A stretch of 64,000 nucleotides of DNA from Tectiglobus sp965223355 (GCA_965223355.1 CBDCWE010000003.1:930001-994000), one strand, 5' to 3'; counted from the first letter of the stretch, positions 16,665 through 26,355 are shown. Numbers and translations are program-made. Notes: a model not told the origin generated them from the sequence alone.

Positions 16665-17543
16665 CTAACCGGCGAGGAACGCGGTCATCTTTTGTCTGGC
16701 CTGCGGCGTGGTCGCGAGCTTGGCAAAATACCGGCTCTCGATCCGACCGGCGGCATCGAAGCCCGCCGCACAACCCTCGGTGGCGGCCGCCAGGATGGCG
16801 TGCGGCGCCGGCTCCCGGCCAACCGCCTTGAAGGTTTGGGCGAACGTGGCGAAGACGACATCGCTCAACGCTCCGACGTAGGGTTTGCCGCCCGGCACGA
16901 CTTCGCGTTTTTCATCCCACGGCTTGGTCGGTTCGGGATTGTCCGCGATGAACGTGCGCGCTGCCGCAAACATCTCCCCAGGCGTGTCGACCACGACATC
17001 CACCCAGCCCTCCTTGCGGGCCGCGTCGGCGTCGATCCGGGTGCCCTGCATCAAATAGGGCAGCGCTCTCTTGAGGCCGCACATGCGCACCAGCCGCGTC
17101 ACGCCGCCGGCGCCGGGCAGCAGTCCGAGCCCAACTTCCGGAAAGCCGAATTTTGCCTTGTCATGTCTGAGTGCGACGCGGCCATGACAGGCCAGCGCCA
17201 GTTCGAGGCCGCCGCCCAGTGCGGCACCGTTGAGCGCGGCAACAACCGGCTTGCCCAACGTTTCCAGGCGGCGCAGGCAGCGCTTGAGGTCCTCGGAAAG
17301 GTCGTAAGCTTCGCCCGGCGTGGCGATGGCGTTCAGCATGTTGATGTCGCCGCCCGCGAGGAATGTCGACTTCGCCGAGGCCATGATCACGCCGTTGAGG
17401 CCGTCTTCGGTCGCGAGCCGGTCGAGGATTTCATCCATCATCGCCGCGAAATGCGCATCCATCAGGTTGACCGGCCGGTCGGGCTTGTCAAGCGTCACGG
17501 TGACGATACCATTGTCGTCACGGTCGTAGCTGTAGCCATCCAT
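16665..17543 (-). CDS. Enoyl-CoA hydratase/isomerase domain protein (FadJ N-terminal half only)
   Basis: A 292-residue crotonase-fold protein with the oxyanion-hole segments FLAGGDINML and NGAALGGGLELALACHGRVA and the catalytic-glutamate stretch FGFPEVGLGLLPGAGG. Sequence style and the C-terminal AGRIESRYFAKLATTPQARQ match the first domain of FadJ/FadB multifunctional enzymes, where a 3-hydroxyacyl-CoA dehydrogenase domain normally follows. Here a stop comes directly after KMTAFLAG, and the downstream 300 bases are repeats. It may act as a free-standing hydratase. ATG 17543 has a GAGGAG box. The thiolase gene precedes it by 11 bases, as in fadAB-type operons. Confidence 0.82.
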   Translation of the reverse strand: MDGYSYDRDDNGIVTVTLDKPDRPVNLMDAHFAAMMDEILDRLATEDGLNGVIMASAKSTFLAGGDINMLNAIATPGEAYDLSEDLKRCLRRLETLGKPVVAALNGAALGGGLELALACHGRVALRHDKAKFGFPEVGLGLLPGAGGVTRLVRMCGLKRALPYLMQGTRIDADAARKEGWVDVVVDTPGEMFAAARTFIADNPEPTKPWDEKREVVPGGKPYVGALSDVVFATFAQTFKAVGREPAPHAILAAATEGCAAGFDAAGRIESRYFAKLATTPQARQKMTAFLAG

Positions 17544-17554
17544 GATCCGGCTCC

Positions 17555-18766
17555 TCACACGCGCTCGACAATCGTGGCGATGCCCATGCCGCCGCCAATG
17601 CACAGGGTTACCAGACCGCGCTTGAGATCGCGCCGCTCCAGTTCATCCAGGAGCGTGCCCAGCAACATCGCGCCGGTCGCGCCCAGTGGGTGGCCCATGG
17701 CGATCGCACCACCATTGACATTGACCTTGTCGTGGGCGACGCCCAGTTCCTTCATGAACCGCATCGGCACCGAGGCGAAGGCTTCGTTGACCTCGAACAG
17801 GTCGATGTCATCGATTGTCAGGCCGGCCTTATCGAGCGCTTTGCGGGTTGCCGGCGCAGGCCCGGTGAGCATGATCGTCGGCTCGGAACTGGTCACTGCG
17901 GTTGCAACCACCCGGGCGCGCGGCTTGGCATCCATGCGCGCTGCCATTTTCTCAGAACCAACGAGCACCGCCGCCGCTCCGTCGACGATGCCCGATGAGT
18001 TGCCGGCGTGATGGACGTGGTTGACGGCCTTGTAATCCGGGTACTTGTCAAGCATCACGGCATCGAAACCGATTTCGCCAAGACCGCCAAATGACGGTTT
18101 CAGCTTGGCCAGGCTCTCGAGCGATGCATCGGGGCGCATGTGCTCGTCACGCGCCAGCACCACGCGGCCGATCTCGTCTTCAACGGCGATGATCGACCGC
18201 GAAAAGCTGTTGGCCGCCCAGGCGTCCGCCGCCCGCCGTTGCGAGGCGAGCGCATAGGCATCAACGTCTTCGCGCGAATAACCGTCGATCGTGGCAATCA
18301 TGTCGGCACCAATGCCCTGCGGCACGAAATTGTTGCGCAGCATGGTGTCGGGATCGCCGATCCACGCCCCGCCGTCCGATAGGATCGAGACCCGCGACAT
18401 GCTCTCAACGCCGCCGGCAACGACCAGATCCTCCCAGCCCGAGGCCACCTTCTGGGCCGCTAGGTTGACCGTTTCGAGACCTGAACCGCAGAACCGGTTG
18501 AGCTGAGCGCCGCCGACGCTCTGAGCGTAGCCGGCCCGCGCCGCCGCTGCCACCGCGATATCGCCGCCCTGTTCACCGACCGGCGACACGCAACCCAACA
18601 GGACATCGTCGACAAGCTCGGTGTCGACGCCATTGCGATCGTGCACCGCCTCCAGCACCGTCGCGGCCAAGTGTACGGGTTTGATTTCGTTCAGCGCGCC
18701 GTCCGGGCGGCCTTTGCCGCGCGGTGTGCGCACTGCATCATAGATCATTGCTTCTGTCGCCGGCAT
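17555..18766 (-). CDS. fadA: Acetyl-CoA C-acyltransferase (thiolase)
   Basis: A 403-residue thiolase that cleaves 3-ketoacyl-CoA in beta-oxidation. The nucleophilic cysteine lies in LNRFCGSGLETV, the two other catalytic residues in GGAIAMGHPLGATGAM (His) and TLCIGGGMGIA (Cys). The N-terminus MPATEAMIYDAVRTPRGKG is standard and is preceded by GAGGAG, so the frame upstream of it is not used. The gene is 47 bases downstream of argG on the same strand and immediately upstream of the crotonase gene. The pair forms a minimal beta-oxidation unit that lacks a linked dehydrogenase domain. Confidence 0.9.
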   Translation of the reverse strand: MPATEAMIYDAVRTPRGKGRPDGALNEIKPVHLAATVLEAVHDRNGVDTELVDDVLLGCVSPVGEQGGDIAVAAAARAGYAQSVGGAQLNRFCGSGLETVNLAAQKVASGWEDLVVAGGVESMSRVSILSDGGAWIGDPDTMLRNNFVPQGIGADMIATIDGYSREDVDAYALASQRRAADAWAANSFSRSIIAVEDEIGRVVLARDEHMRPDASLESLAKLKPSFGGLGEIGFDAVMLDKYPDYKAVNHVHHAGNSSGIVDGAAAVLVGSEKMAARMDAKPRARVVATAVTSSEPTIMLTGPAPATRKALDKAGLTIDDIDLFEVNEAFASVPMRFMKELGVAHDKVNVNGGAIAMGHPLGATGAMLLGTLLDELERRDLKRGLVTLCIGGGMGIATIVERV

Positions 18767-18813
18767 GCACGTCTCCTCACTGCTTGGCGCCGAGCGCAAT
18801 CGGCGGTATCGGG

Positions 18814-20061
18814 CTAGCGCTTGTTGCGCATTTCAAGTGTTCTCAGCCGCAGGGCGTTGAGCTTGATAAAGCCTTCGGCGTCCTGCTGGTCGTAGGCGCC
18901 GCGATCATCTTCGAATGTAACCAGCTCGTTCGAATAAAGCGACTGCGCACTGGCCCGGCCGGTGATGATGACGTTACCCTTGTAGAGCCTGAGGCGCACG
19001 GTTCCGGTGACACGCTCCTGGCTCTTGTCGATCAAGGCCTGTAGCATTTCCCGTTCCGGGCTGAACCAGAAGCCGTTGTAGATCAGCTCCGCGTAGCGCG
19101 GCATCAGTTCATCCTTGAGGTGGGCGGCACCGCGGTCCAGTGTTAGCGATTCCATTGCGCGATGGGCGTTCAACAGGATAGTGCCGCCCGGGGTCTCGTA
19201 AATGCCGCGCGACTTCATGCCGACAAAGCGGTTTTCGACCAGGTCGATGCGCCCGATGCCGTTATCGCGCCCAAGGTCATTGAGCGCCGCCAGCAGGGTC
19301 GCCGGGCTCATCGCCCGACCATCGATACTCACAGCATCCCCGGCTTCGAACCCGATCGTGATTTCCGTCGCCTTGTCGGGCGCCTGTTCCGGGCTGATCG
19401 TGCGTTGATAGACGATGGCCGGTGGCTCGATGTCGGGGTCCTCGAGCACTTTGCCCTCGGACGAGGAATGCAGCAGATTGGCATCGACCGAAAACGGTGC
19501 CTCGCCTTCCTTGTCCTTGGCGATCGGAATCTGGTGATTGCGCGCAAACTCCAGCAATGCGTCGCGCCCGGTGAACTCCCATTCGCGCCATGGCGCGATG
19601 ATCTTGATGGCCGGCTCCAAGGCATAATAGCCAAGTTCGAACCGCACCTGGTCGTTGCCCTTACCGGTCGCGCCGTGACAGACGGCGTCGGCACCGGTCT
19701 GACGTGCGATGTCGATTTGTTTCTTGGCGATCAGCGGCCGCGCAATCGAGGTTCCGAGCAGGTAGATGCCCTCGTAGAGCGCATTGGCACGAAACATCGG
19801 GAAGACATAGTCGCTGACAAACTCTTCGCGCAGATCCTCAATGAAGATATTCTCCGGCTTGATACCCAAAAGTTCAGCCTTGCGCCGCGCCGGTTCGAGT
19901 TCTTCGCCCTGTCCGAGATCGGCTGTGAACGTCACAACCTCGGCGCCGTAGGCCTCCTGCAGCCATTTCAGGATGATGGACGTGTCAAGCCCGCCCGAGT
20001 AGGCGAGCACCACCTTGTCGACCTGTCTGACCTGATTTTGTGCTGCGGCGTTGCTGGCCAT
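18814..20061 (-). CDS. argG: Argininosuccinate synthase
   Basis: A 415-residue enzyme that joins citrulline and aspartate using ATP in arginine biosynthesis. The PP-loop motif VVLAYSGGLDTSIILKWL, the GNDQVRFELGYYAL segment and the C-terminal SQERVTGTVRLRLYKGNV are diagnostic. The frame continues open far upstream, but homology starts at the ATG 20061 (MASNAAAQ, then VDKVVLAYSGG). It is divergent from the psiE-like gene, with about 100 bases of promoter space, and is followed by thiolase. Confidence 0.96.
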   Translation of the reverse strand: MASNAAAQNQVRQVDKVVLAYSGGLDTSIILKWLQEAYGAEVVTFTADLGQGEELEPARRKAELLGIKPENIFIEDLREEFVSDYVFPMFRANALYEGIYLLGTSIARPLIAKKQIDIARQTGADAVCHGATGKGNDQVRFELGYYALEPAIKIIAPWREWEFTGRDALLEFARNHQIPIAKDKEGEAPFSVDANLLHSSSEGKVLEDPDIEPPAIVYQRTISPEQAPDKATEITIGFEAGDAVSIDGRAMSPATLLAALNDLGRDNGIGRIDLVENRFVGMKSRGIYETPGGTILLNAHRAMESLTLDRGAAHLKDELMPRYAELIYNGFWFSPEREMLQALIDKSQERVTGTVRLRLYKGNVIITGRASAQSLYSNELVTFEDDRGAYDQQDAEGFIKLNALRLRTLEMRNKR

Positions 20062-20163
20062 GGGCGCATTCCTTAATCCTTGCGAAGATCTGCAACTATA
20101 GGAAGTTCTGTGCGCGGGCAACAACGCGCGGCGACCGGAAGCAGACAACGGAAGCAAACCAAT

Positions 20164-20664
20164 ATGAACGTCAAACAAAATCAGCAAGCAATCAACCAGT
20201 TCAATGATCGTTGGCAACGCCTTGCCAGGCCGCTCGGCGCGGTGCTGGTCGACAGCTTTCACTATCTGGGGCTGTTTGCAATCGGCTTTGCGACGGTTTG
20301 GGCGGCGGCGGCAACGTTCATCGACATTGTCGCCACCAAGCATCATGCCTCTGTCGAAGATCTGCTGCTGCTGTTCATTTACCTGGAGATCGGCGCCATG
20401 GTCGGCATCTACTTCAAGACCAACCACATGCCGGTGCGGTTTTTGATCTACGTCGCGATCACCGCTGCGACACGCCATATGATTGCGGTCGTTAACCATC
20501 ACGGCATGCAGCAAACGGACCTGTTGATCATTGCCGGCGTCATATTCGTGCTGGCGCTGTCGTCGTTGGTTGTGCGCTTCGCCTCCCACATGTATCCGGC
20601 GGTTTCCTCGGCGGCGGATAACGCGGAGTTGGCCGACGCTGAGCGCCGGCAGTCCCGCTCCTGA
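20164..20664 (+). CDS. PsiE-like membrane protein (phosphate-starvation-inducible E family)
   Basis: A 166-residue protein with four predicted membrane helices (about residues 28-50, 60-80, 88-105 and 118-138) and the family-like segments DSFHYLGLFAIGFATVW, LLLFIYLEIGAMVGIYF and MPVRFLIYVAITAATRHM. PsiE proteins are induced by phosphate starvation in enteric bacteria; the biochemical role is unknown. It is divergent from argG and lies 64 bases upstream of the carbonic anhydrase gene on the same strand, so the two may be cotranscribed. Confidence 0.8.
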   Translation: MNVKQNQQAINQFNDRWQRLARPLGAVLVDSFHYLGLFAIGFATVWAAAATFIDIVATKHHASVEDLLLLFIYLEIGAMVGIYFKTNHMPVRFLIYVAITAATRHMIAVVNHHGMQQTDLLIIAGVIFVLALSSLVVRFASHMYPAVSSAADNAELADAERRQSRS

Positions 20665-20728
20665 TCGCGCGGCGCTTTGCCCTGAAAGATCTGTTGCGGC
20701 CGGCTGCACGAGCGATTATGTCGGCGTT

Positions 20729-21379
20729 ATGACCGGATTTCCAAAGGCTCTTCTGACAGGCTACAAACAGTTCAAGCAGGGCAGCTTCGCCGACCAGCGA
20801 GACCGCTATCGCGCGCTCGGCGAACTGGGCCAGACGCCCGCAACGATGATGATTGCGTGTTGCGATTCGCGTGCTGCACCCGAGATTGTTTTTAACACCT
20901 CGCCAGGCGAAATTTTTGTCGTCCGCAATGTTGCCAACTTGGTCCCACCCTATCGACCGGACGGCGAATATCATGCGACCTCGGCGGCACTGGAATTCGC
21001 GGTTCAAAGCCTCAAGGTCAAAAACATCGTGGTCCTCGGCCACGGCCGCTGCGGCGGCATCAAGGCCGCACTCGATCCCGCATCCGAGCCGCTCTCGCCC
21101 GGCGACTTCATCGGCCGTTGGATGGATCTGCTGACGCCGGCCGCCAACGCCGTCAACGCCAACGACTGGATGACCAGCGGCGAACGTCAGACTGCTCTTG
21201 AGCGCATTTCAATCCGCCATTCCGTCGAAAACCTGCGAACATTTCCCTGCGTTTCGATCCTTGAAGACAAGGGAAAATTGACACTGCATGGGGCCTGGTT
21301 CGACATCTCGACAGGTGAGCTGTGGATCATGGATCGCGCAACCGGCGATTTCAGGCGCCCGGAGTTTGAGGCGGCTTGA
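20729..21379 (+). CDS. Beta-class carbonic anhydrase
   Basis: A 216-residue zinc enzyme interconverting CO2 and bicarbonate. The zinc ligands are seen in IACCDSRAAPE (Cys and the Asp-Arg dyad) and VLGHGRCGGIKAAL (His and Cys). Also typical are FVVRNVANLVPPY and the late LTLHGAWFDISTGELW. ATG 20729 is chosen because similarity starts there; the frame is open further upstream into psiE. It can supply bicarbonate for biotin-dependent carboxylases such as the one at 50.7-54.9 kb (inference). Confidence 0.93.
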   Translation: MTGFPKALLTGYKQFKQGSFADQRDRYRALGELGQTPATMMIACCDSRAAPEIVFNTSPGEIFVVRNVANLVPPYRPDGEYHATSAALEFAVQSLKVKNIVVLGHGRCGGIKAALDPASEPLSPGDFIGRWMDLLTPAANAVNANDWMTSGERQTALERISIRHSVENLRTFPCVSILEDKGKLTLHGAWFDISTGELWIMDRATGDFRRPEFEAA

Positions 21380-21865
21380 GCCCGATGCCCGCAGATCAAG
21401 GCAGATCGAGCCGGTCGCGGCTGATGCGGAATATCTGTTTGAGGCAAACTAGGTGGCCAGTGAGGCACGCGGCATTACGCCCAAATATGGCCACGGGCGC
21501 ACGCCAAACATCCTGATAATGGCCGCCGGGGCGGCCCGCTCCCCGGCCCGGCGGTTGCCTGAGAACGCATGAGATTACGGCGTTACCGGCAAGACGCGTC
21601 CGGCGATCGGCTTTGGCCTTGCAGCCTGCCGGACGGGCATGAGCATTGCTTTGTGCCGCCGGTTGGCAGCGTCAGCCAGCCGGTCGTGGCCCTTGACGAC
21701 AAATGCCGAATGCGCCGGACGATCAAGCAGATATGCTGCGGGCAACCGGCAGTTGCTGTTACTCAAAGTTATTGACGTTTGCTATCGGGTCGGGCCTGCG
21801 ATATGTTACTAACTTTCTGATTGAATTGCGTTGCCGATATTTTGTTTACTGCGGAATATTATTCG
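21380..21865. other. Intergenic region with a sharp fall in GC content
   Basis: No gene is supported in these 486 bases. The first 350 bases are GC-rich, and short open frames there lack any family feature. From about 21765 the composition becomes AT-rich and stays so through the next gene, which points to a boundary of acquired DNA and provides the likely promoter of the gene at 21866. Confidence 0.45.
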
Positions 21866-22996
21866 ATGAGCACTGAATATATTATAGGCGTTGATGTGCC
21901 TCACGACCTCAGCCGCATTTTTTCTGCGCAGCAGTTCTGCTCGGCGCCTAAATTGCAGCATCTACTACGCTATATCGTCGAACGCTCTGTCGATGATCCA
22001 GCAGGGTTGAACGGCAGGGCCATTGCGGTTGATGTTTTCAAGGAAGGCAGGGACTTCAACACATCATCGGACTCTCGTGTGCGCGTAGCTGTCAATCGAT
22101 TGCGATCGGCTTTGAAGTTATATTATGCCGAGTCCGGTCGGTTTGATCCGGTAATCATCGAAATTCCCCGAGGAAGTTATGTTGCCCGGTTTAACGACTC
22201 ATCTAAGCTTCAGCCAAAACATAACCAATCCAAAGCAGCGTCCGGCGGCAATTTGGAAAGAGATCATATTCTAAAGGAGTACTGGAATCATCAACATAAC
22301 GCGTCATCTTCTACCAACGCCTCGCTGTTAAGAGCGACAAGATCCTATCTGATGCGGGTTCCAGATGATGTCGAAATGCTGGCCATTCAGGCGGAGGCTG
22401 AACTTGAAAGTGGCGTCCTCATAGGGCGAATCGAATTGGATCAGGCGGTCGATCTGGCGTGCGAAACGGTTGAACGTGCAATAGCAATTGAACCAGGAAA
22501 TACGCAAGTTTCGTTGACTTGCGCTTTTTTGGCTCTCAATCTCGGCGACAATGCGAAGGTTCTTGAACACGCAGTTGCGTTGGAGAAAGATAATAATGCG
22601 CTGTTGTCCGCTGTCGGCCTTTGGTTTCGCGGCGTCAGCTCGTCAAAGGCTTTGGACGATCGTTCTCTCGCACGCTTAAGCGCAATGTCCGACAATCTCA
22701 GCTGGCTGAGTCACGTCCCCTTTTTGTCAGCTTATCGAGATGGCAATTATGATTTGGCGTTATCGCATGCAATTCGGTTTCAGTCACCGAATCAGATTTG
22801 GGGGCCGTTGAGCCGGGCCGTTGTTTTGGGGCAGCTGGGATTGCGCAACAGCGCAGAAATCGAACTGCAAACTGTTATTGCCCTGAACCCGAGGTTCGGC
22901 GACCAGCCGCGGCAGCACCTGGGCTGCTTCCTGCCATGTCAAGATGATGTCGAGCACTATATGGATGGCCTGGCGCGGGCCGGGTTTCGGACGTGA
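21866..22996 (+). CDS. Winged-helix-like N-terminal domain protein with helical-repeat C-terminus, function unknown
   Basis: A 376-residue protein (start ATG 21866, or an in-frame ATG 45 bases earlier). Residues 15-120 (LLRYIVERSVDD, IAVDVFKEGRDFNTSSDSRV, RVAVNRLRSALKLYYAESG, EIPRGSYVARF) resemble the N-terminal domain of rhizobial adenylate-cyclase/TPR regulators of the pattern 'VDVFGRxxDFDPxxDxxVRVxxxRLRxxLxxYY'. The rest is helical and TPR-like, ending QHLGCFLPCQDDVEHYMDGL, as in those proteins, but with no cyclase catalytic domain. The low GC and looser codon use differ clearly from neighbours and suggest horizontal acquisition. A DNA-binding or scaffold role is inferred. Confidence 0.6.
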   Translation: MSTEYIIGVDVPHDLSRIFSAQQFCSAPKLQHLLRYIVERSVDDPAGLNGRAIAVDVFKEGRDFNTSSDSRVRVAVNRLRSALKLYYAESGRFDPVIIEIPRGSYVARFNDSSKLQPKHNQSKAASGGNLERDHILKEYWNHQHNASSSTNASLLRATRSYLMRVPDDVEMLAIQAEAELESGVLIGRIELDQAVDLACETVERAIAIEPGNTQVSLTCAFLALNLGDNAKVLEHAVALEKDNNALLSAVGLWFRGVSSSKALDDRSLARLSAMSDNLSWLSHVPFLSAYRDGNYDLALSHAIRFQSPNQIWGPLSRAVVLGQLGLRNSAEIELQTVIALNPRFGDQPRQHLGCFLPCQDDVEHYMDGLARAGFRT

Positions 22997-23322
22997 AACC
23001 TCGTTATGCGCAGGCCGTGACAGTATGGAGCTTTCTCGCTCGTGTTCCGGACCAGCCACATGCCTCCGGTGACAGCTGCTGGTCGGCCTGTTTGAGGCGC
23101 CGAAAGCCCGTCAATGGAGCGCCGCACGAGCCTCCGACAACAATGACAACAATCCCCAACGCGTCAACCGGCGTCCCCGAAACCGCACGCCGTCAATCCG
23201 CCCGATGTCACCCGGCGCAAACACAACTGCCGATCATCGGTTCGACGTCGTGCGGCACATCGACCGATTTGGGACGATCTCACGGCCGCCGGGGCGCCCA
23301 CGTCGCGGTGAGGTGGACCCGG
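22997..23322. other. Intergenic region, nothing recognised
   Basis: These 326 GC-rich bases lie between the AT-rich regulator-like gene and the convergent CoA-transferase gene. I see no RNA gene, repeat or convincing short coding frame. Confidence 0.4.
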
Positions 23323-24519
23323 TCAGCCGAGCTTCAGGTTGGCGATCTCGGGGTCGGTGTAGCCGAGGGCGTGCAGGACCTCGCGGGTGTGTTCGCCAAG
23401 GCGCGGCGGCGCACCGGGCGAGGTCGGGCCATCGGTGTCGGCGACAAAGGCGGCCGCCGGCATCCGCAGCGTCGCGGCAGGGTTGGACGGTTCCGGCACG
23501 GCGGCAAGGATGCCGCGGGTTTCGAGTTGCGGGTCGCGGCAGACTTCGCCGACATTGCGCACCTTCGCGACCGGCAGCTTGTAGGGCTCAAGTATCTCGA
23601 CCCATTGATCCGACGTGCGCTGTTTCATGATGCCGGCGACCGCGGCGCGGACCTCGTCCCTGTTGGCGATGCGGCTGGCATTATCCTTGAAAGCCGGTTC
23701 TGCGAGGCGATCGCCGAGACCGATGCCCTTTAGAAAACCCTCCGTCTGACCGGATGTTGCCGTGGCCACCAGCAGGTGGCCGTCGGCGGTCTCAAAGGTA
23801 TCGGACGTTGGAATGCCGGACGGGGAAAGGTTGCCCCATCGCTGCGGCTCCGGTCCGCCGGCCAGGAAGCGCGCGTAATGGGATGACAACAGCGTGATGG
23901 CGGTATCCTGCATGGCAACATCGAGGTATTGGCCTTCACCGGTTTGGGCCTTGCGATAGAGGGCGCTGGCAATCGCGAACGCCGCCGTGATGCCGGTCGA
24001 GACGTCGATTGGAAAGGCGCTGACGCGGGTCGGGCCGGTCTCGGCATAGCCGGTGCTCGCCATCATGCCGGACGATGCCTGGATGGCGGGATCATAAGCG
24101 CCCTTGTGCGCGTCGGGCCCGGTCTGGCCGTAGCCACTGATCGAACAGTAGACGACGTCCGGCTTGACGCGACGGATGTCATCGTAAGCAAAACCCAGTT
24201 GCTTGATCACGCCGGCGCGGAAATTCTCAACGACGACGTCGCAGGTTGCAGCCAACTTCAAGATGACCTCTCTGGCATCGGGCGCCTTGAGGTTGATTGC
24301 CACGCTCTTCTTGCCGAAGTTGTAGGCCATGAAGGGCGGCGAGACATCGGGATAAGCTGGCGCTTCGAGATGCAGCAGGGAGCGCATTTGATCGCCGACA
24401 CCGGGCTGTTCGATCTTGATCACGTCGGCGCCGAGCATGTTGAGAAGCTGTGCTGCGAACGGTCCCGCAATCACCTGGCTGAAATCTAGGATGCGGATGT
24501 TCTCGAATGCTTGCGTCAT
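23323..24519 (-). CDS. CaiB/BaiF family III CoA-transferase
   Basis: A 398-residue class III CoA-transferase moving CoA between acyl-CoA and a carboxylic acid. It has the N-terminal RILDFSQVIAGPFAAQLLNM, GADVIKIEQPG, FGKKSVAINLKAP, the VVENFRAGVIKQLGF stretch, and the catalytic aspartate expected in SAFPIDVSTGITAAFA. The C-terminal PPRLGEHTREVLHALGY is also typical. It is divergent from the amidohydrolase gene, with about 110 bases between them. Substrate is unknown; the second CoA-transferase in the window at 30407 is only distantly similar. Confidence 0.88.
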   Translation of the reverse strand: MTQAFENIRILDFSQVIAGPFAAQLLNMLGADVIKIEQPGVGDQMRSLLHLEAPAYPDVSPPFMAYNFGKKSVAINLKAPDAREVILKLAATCDVVVENFRAGVIKQLGFAYDDIRRVKPDVVYCSISGYGQTGPDAHKGAYDPAIQASSGMMASTGYAETGPTRVSAFPIDVSTGITAAFAIASALYRKAQTGEGQYLDVAMQDTAITLLSSHYARFLAGGPEPQRWGNLSPSGIPTSDTFETADGHLLVATATSGQTEGFLKGIGLGDRLAEPAFKDNASRIANRDEVRAAVAGIMKQRTSDQWVEILEPYKLPVAKVRNVGEVCRDPQLETRGILAAVPEPSNPAATLRMPAAAFVADTDGPTSPGAPPRLGEHTREVLHALGYTDPEIANLKLG

Positions 24520-24629
24520 GTTTGCTTCACAGGTTCCTTATTAAGGGTTGGCTTATCCTGCCCGAGCCACGTTTATCTGACAATCGCGGACGGCGATGCC
24601 GGCAACCGATATCAAAGGGACCATGAACG

Positions 24630-25469
24630 ATGCTGACGATCGATGCTCAAGTCCATGCCTACGAACGCGATCATCCCGGCCGTCCCTGGACGGCGCGCCT
24701 GCATGGTCCGGCCGAGGTTACCGGCGATGATATGGTCAGGGCGATGGACGCCGTCGGGGTCGATGGTGCGCTGCTGGTCTCACCATGGACGATGTATCGC
24801 TACGATGCGAGCTACGCGCTCAACGTGCACCGTGACCATCCCGACCGCTTCGGTTTGATCAAGCCGGTTGATCCGGCCGATCCGGCGGTCGAAGAGGTAA
24901 TCGCCGAGTGGGCTGCGACCGAGGCGGCGGTTGCGATACGGCTTATGATCGCCAACGATTTCATGAGTGCAGGGCCCGGCGCTGGTGTCGAGCGCGTATT
25001 GACGTGCGCCGCGCGTCATGACCTGCCGGTCAATATGCTGTGCTGGGGCAATCTCGACTATGCGAAATCGCTTGCCGCGCAACATCCCGACACCTGCTTG
25101 GTGATCGACCATCTGGGTTTGAAGCAGCCGTTCGAGCCGCCGGTGCCGGCAGCACCGTTTCGCGAGCTGCCGGCCGTTCTGGAACTTGCCGCGTTCGACA
25201 ACGTGGTCATCAAGATCACGGGCGCCTGTACGCTGTCGAAGCGACCTTATCCTTACGATGATATCTGGGCGCCGCTTGGCCGGGTCTTCGATGCTTTCGG
25301 ATTTGATCGCTGCATGTGGGGGACCGATTGGACGCGGGCGGTCGAGCTGTTGACCTACGAACAGGGTGTCGCAGCGTTCCGGGACACGCAAAACCTGAGC
25401 GCGAGTGAGCGGGCAGCCTTGATGGGCGGGACCTTGACCAAGGTTTACAAGTGGTCGCCCGCGGTTTGA
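24630..25469 (+). CDS. Amidohydrolase-2 family metal-dependent hydrolase
   Basis: A 279-residue TIM-barrel protein of the amidohydrolase-2 (2-pyrone-4,6-dicarboxylate lactonase/ACMSD-like) family. Motifs are IDAQVHAYE at the first strand (with the usual first His of HxH replaced by Gln), LVIDHLGLKQP (His) and RCMWGTDWTR (Asp) near the C-terminus. Reactions in the family include lactone hydrolysis and decarboxylation of ring-cleavage products. It opens an apparent four-gene run with the truncated 2-hydroxyacid dehydrogenase, an LLM oxidoreductase and an SDR. Confidence 0.8.
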   Translation: MLTIDAQVHAYERDHPGRPWTARLHGPAEVTGDDMVRAMDAVGVDGALLVSPWTMYRYDASYALNVHRDHPDRFGLIKPVDPADPAVEEVIAEWAATEAAVAIRLMIANDFMSAGPGAGVERVLTCAARHDLPVNMLCWGNLDYAKSLAAQHPDTCLVIDHLGLKQPFEPPVPAAPFRELPAVLELAAFDNVVIKITGACTLSKRPYPYDDIWAPLGRVFDAFGFDRCMWGTDWTRAVELLTYEQGVAAFRDTQNLSASERAALMGGTLTKVYKWSPAV

Positions 25470-25515
25470 TCACGCCGGCCCAGACAACTATAACAACACT
25501 GACCGGACAGTGGAA

Positions 25516-26355
25516 ATGGCCGCCAATATTGCCAAACTCGTCTACTTCGAGAAGTTCTTTCATGACAGCGCCGTCGGCATTCTCGATCAGATCGATGTGA
25601 TCGATTTAGTGCGGTTGGAACAGGCGGCCGGACCCGCGGCCAACCACGGTGCACTGACGTCGATGCATGGCTACCATGTGATGCCGCGCACCGAGATCCA
25701 CGACGAAAATCTACCGGATCGGGCCTTCATCGAACGCATGCCGAACCTGCTCGCGATCAGCTCGACCGGCGCCGGCTTCGATATGATCGATGTCGAGGCC
25801 TGCACGGATGCCGGGATCATCGTCTGCAACCAGTCCGGCACCAACAAAGAAGCGGTGGCGGAACATGCCATCGGCTTGATCCTGGGGTTGTCGAAAAAGA
25901 TTGTGCAAGCCGATCGCGGCATGCGCTCGATCGATCGCATGAGCCGGGCGGGGGTCATTGGCAACGACATCTTGGAAAAGACCCTCGGCATTGTCGGCAT
26001 TGGCGAAATTGGCACGCGGACGGCCAAAATCGCGCAGGCGTTTCGGATGCGGGTGATTGCGTTCGACCCTTACCTGTCGGCGGCACAGGTGCAGGCGCGG
26101 GGCGCGGAGAAGGTTGATTGGGAAACGTTGTTGGCGCACAGCGATTTCATCTCGGTTCACTGTCCGCGCAATGCCGAAACGCTCGGCATGATTGATGCGG
26201 GCGCTTTCAAGCAGATGAAACCAACCGCCTATTTTGTGACCACGGCGCGCGGCGGGGTCGGACCGGATCTCATTTCTGATCGGATAGTTGCGATCGCGAC
26301 CTTTCTTGCTCGCCAGGTCTGCGCTCAAATACATGGAAAGATCATTTCCGCCTGA
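25516..26355 (+). pseudogene. D-isomer-specific 2-hydroxyacid dehydrogenase, C-terminally truncated
   Basis: The visible 279 residues follow the family through the catalytic domain start, the NAD-binding core (KTLGIVGIGEIGTRTAKIAQ) and ISVHCPRNAETLGMIDAGAF up to KPTAYFVTTARGG. After that point the sequence is unrelated (VGPDLISDRIVAIATFL...) and stops, so the segment carrying the catalytic Glu and the His of the usual TPHxAG motif is missing. The family is normally 310-340 residues. The foreign tail looks like the junction of a deletion or an insertion. A product, if made, should be inactive. Start ATG 25516 is preferred to a GTG six bases upstream. Confidence 0.75.

Noticed and set aside
21380..21760. 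Possible gene remnant after carbonic anhydrase
   Set aside because: Translations in all frames show no motif I can tie to a family.
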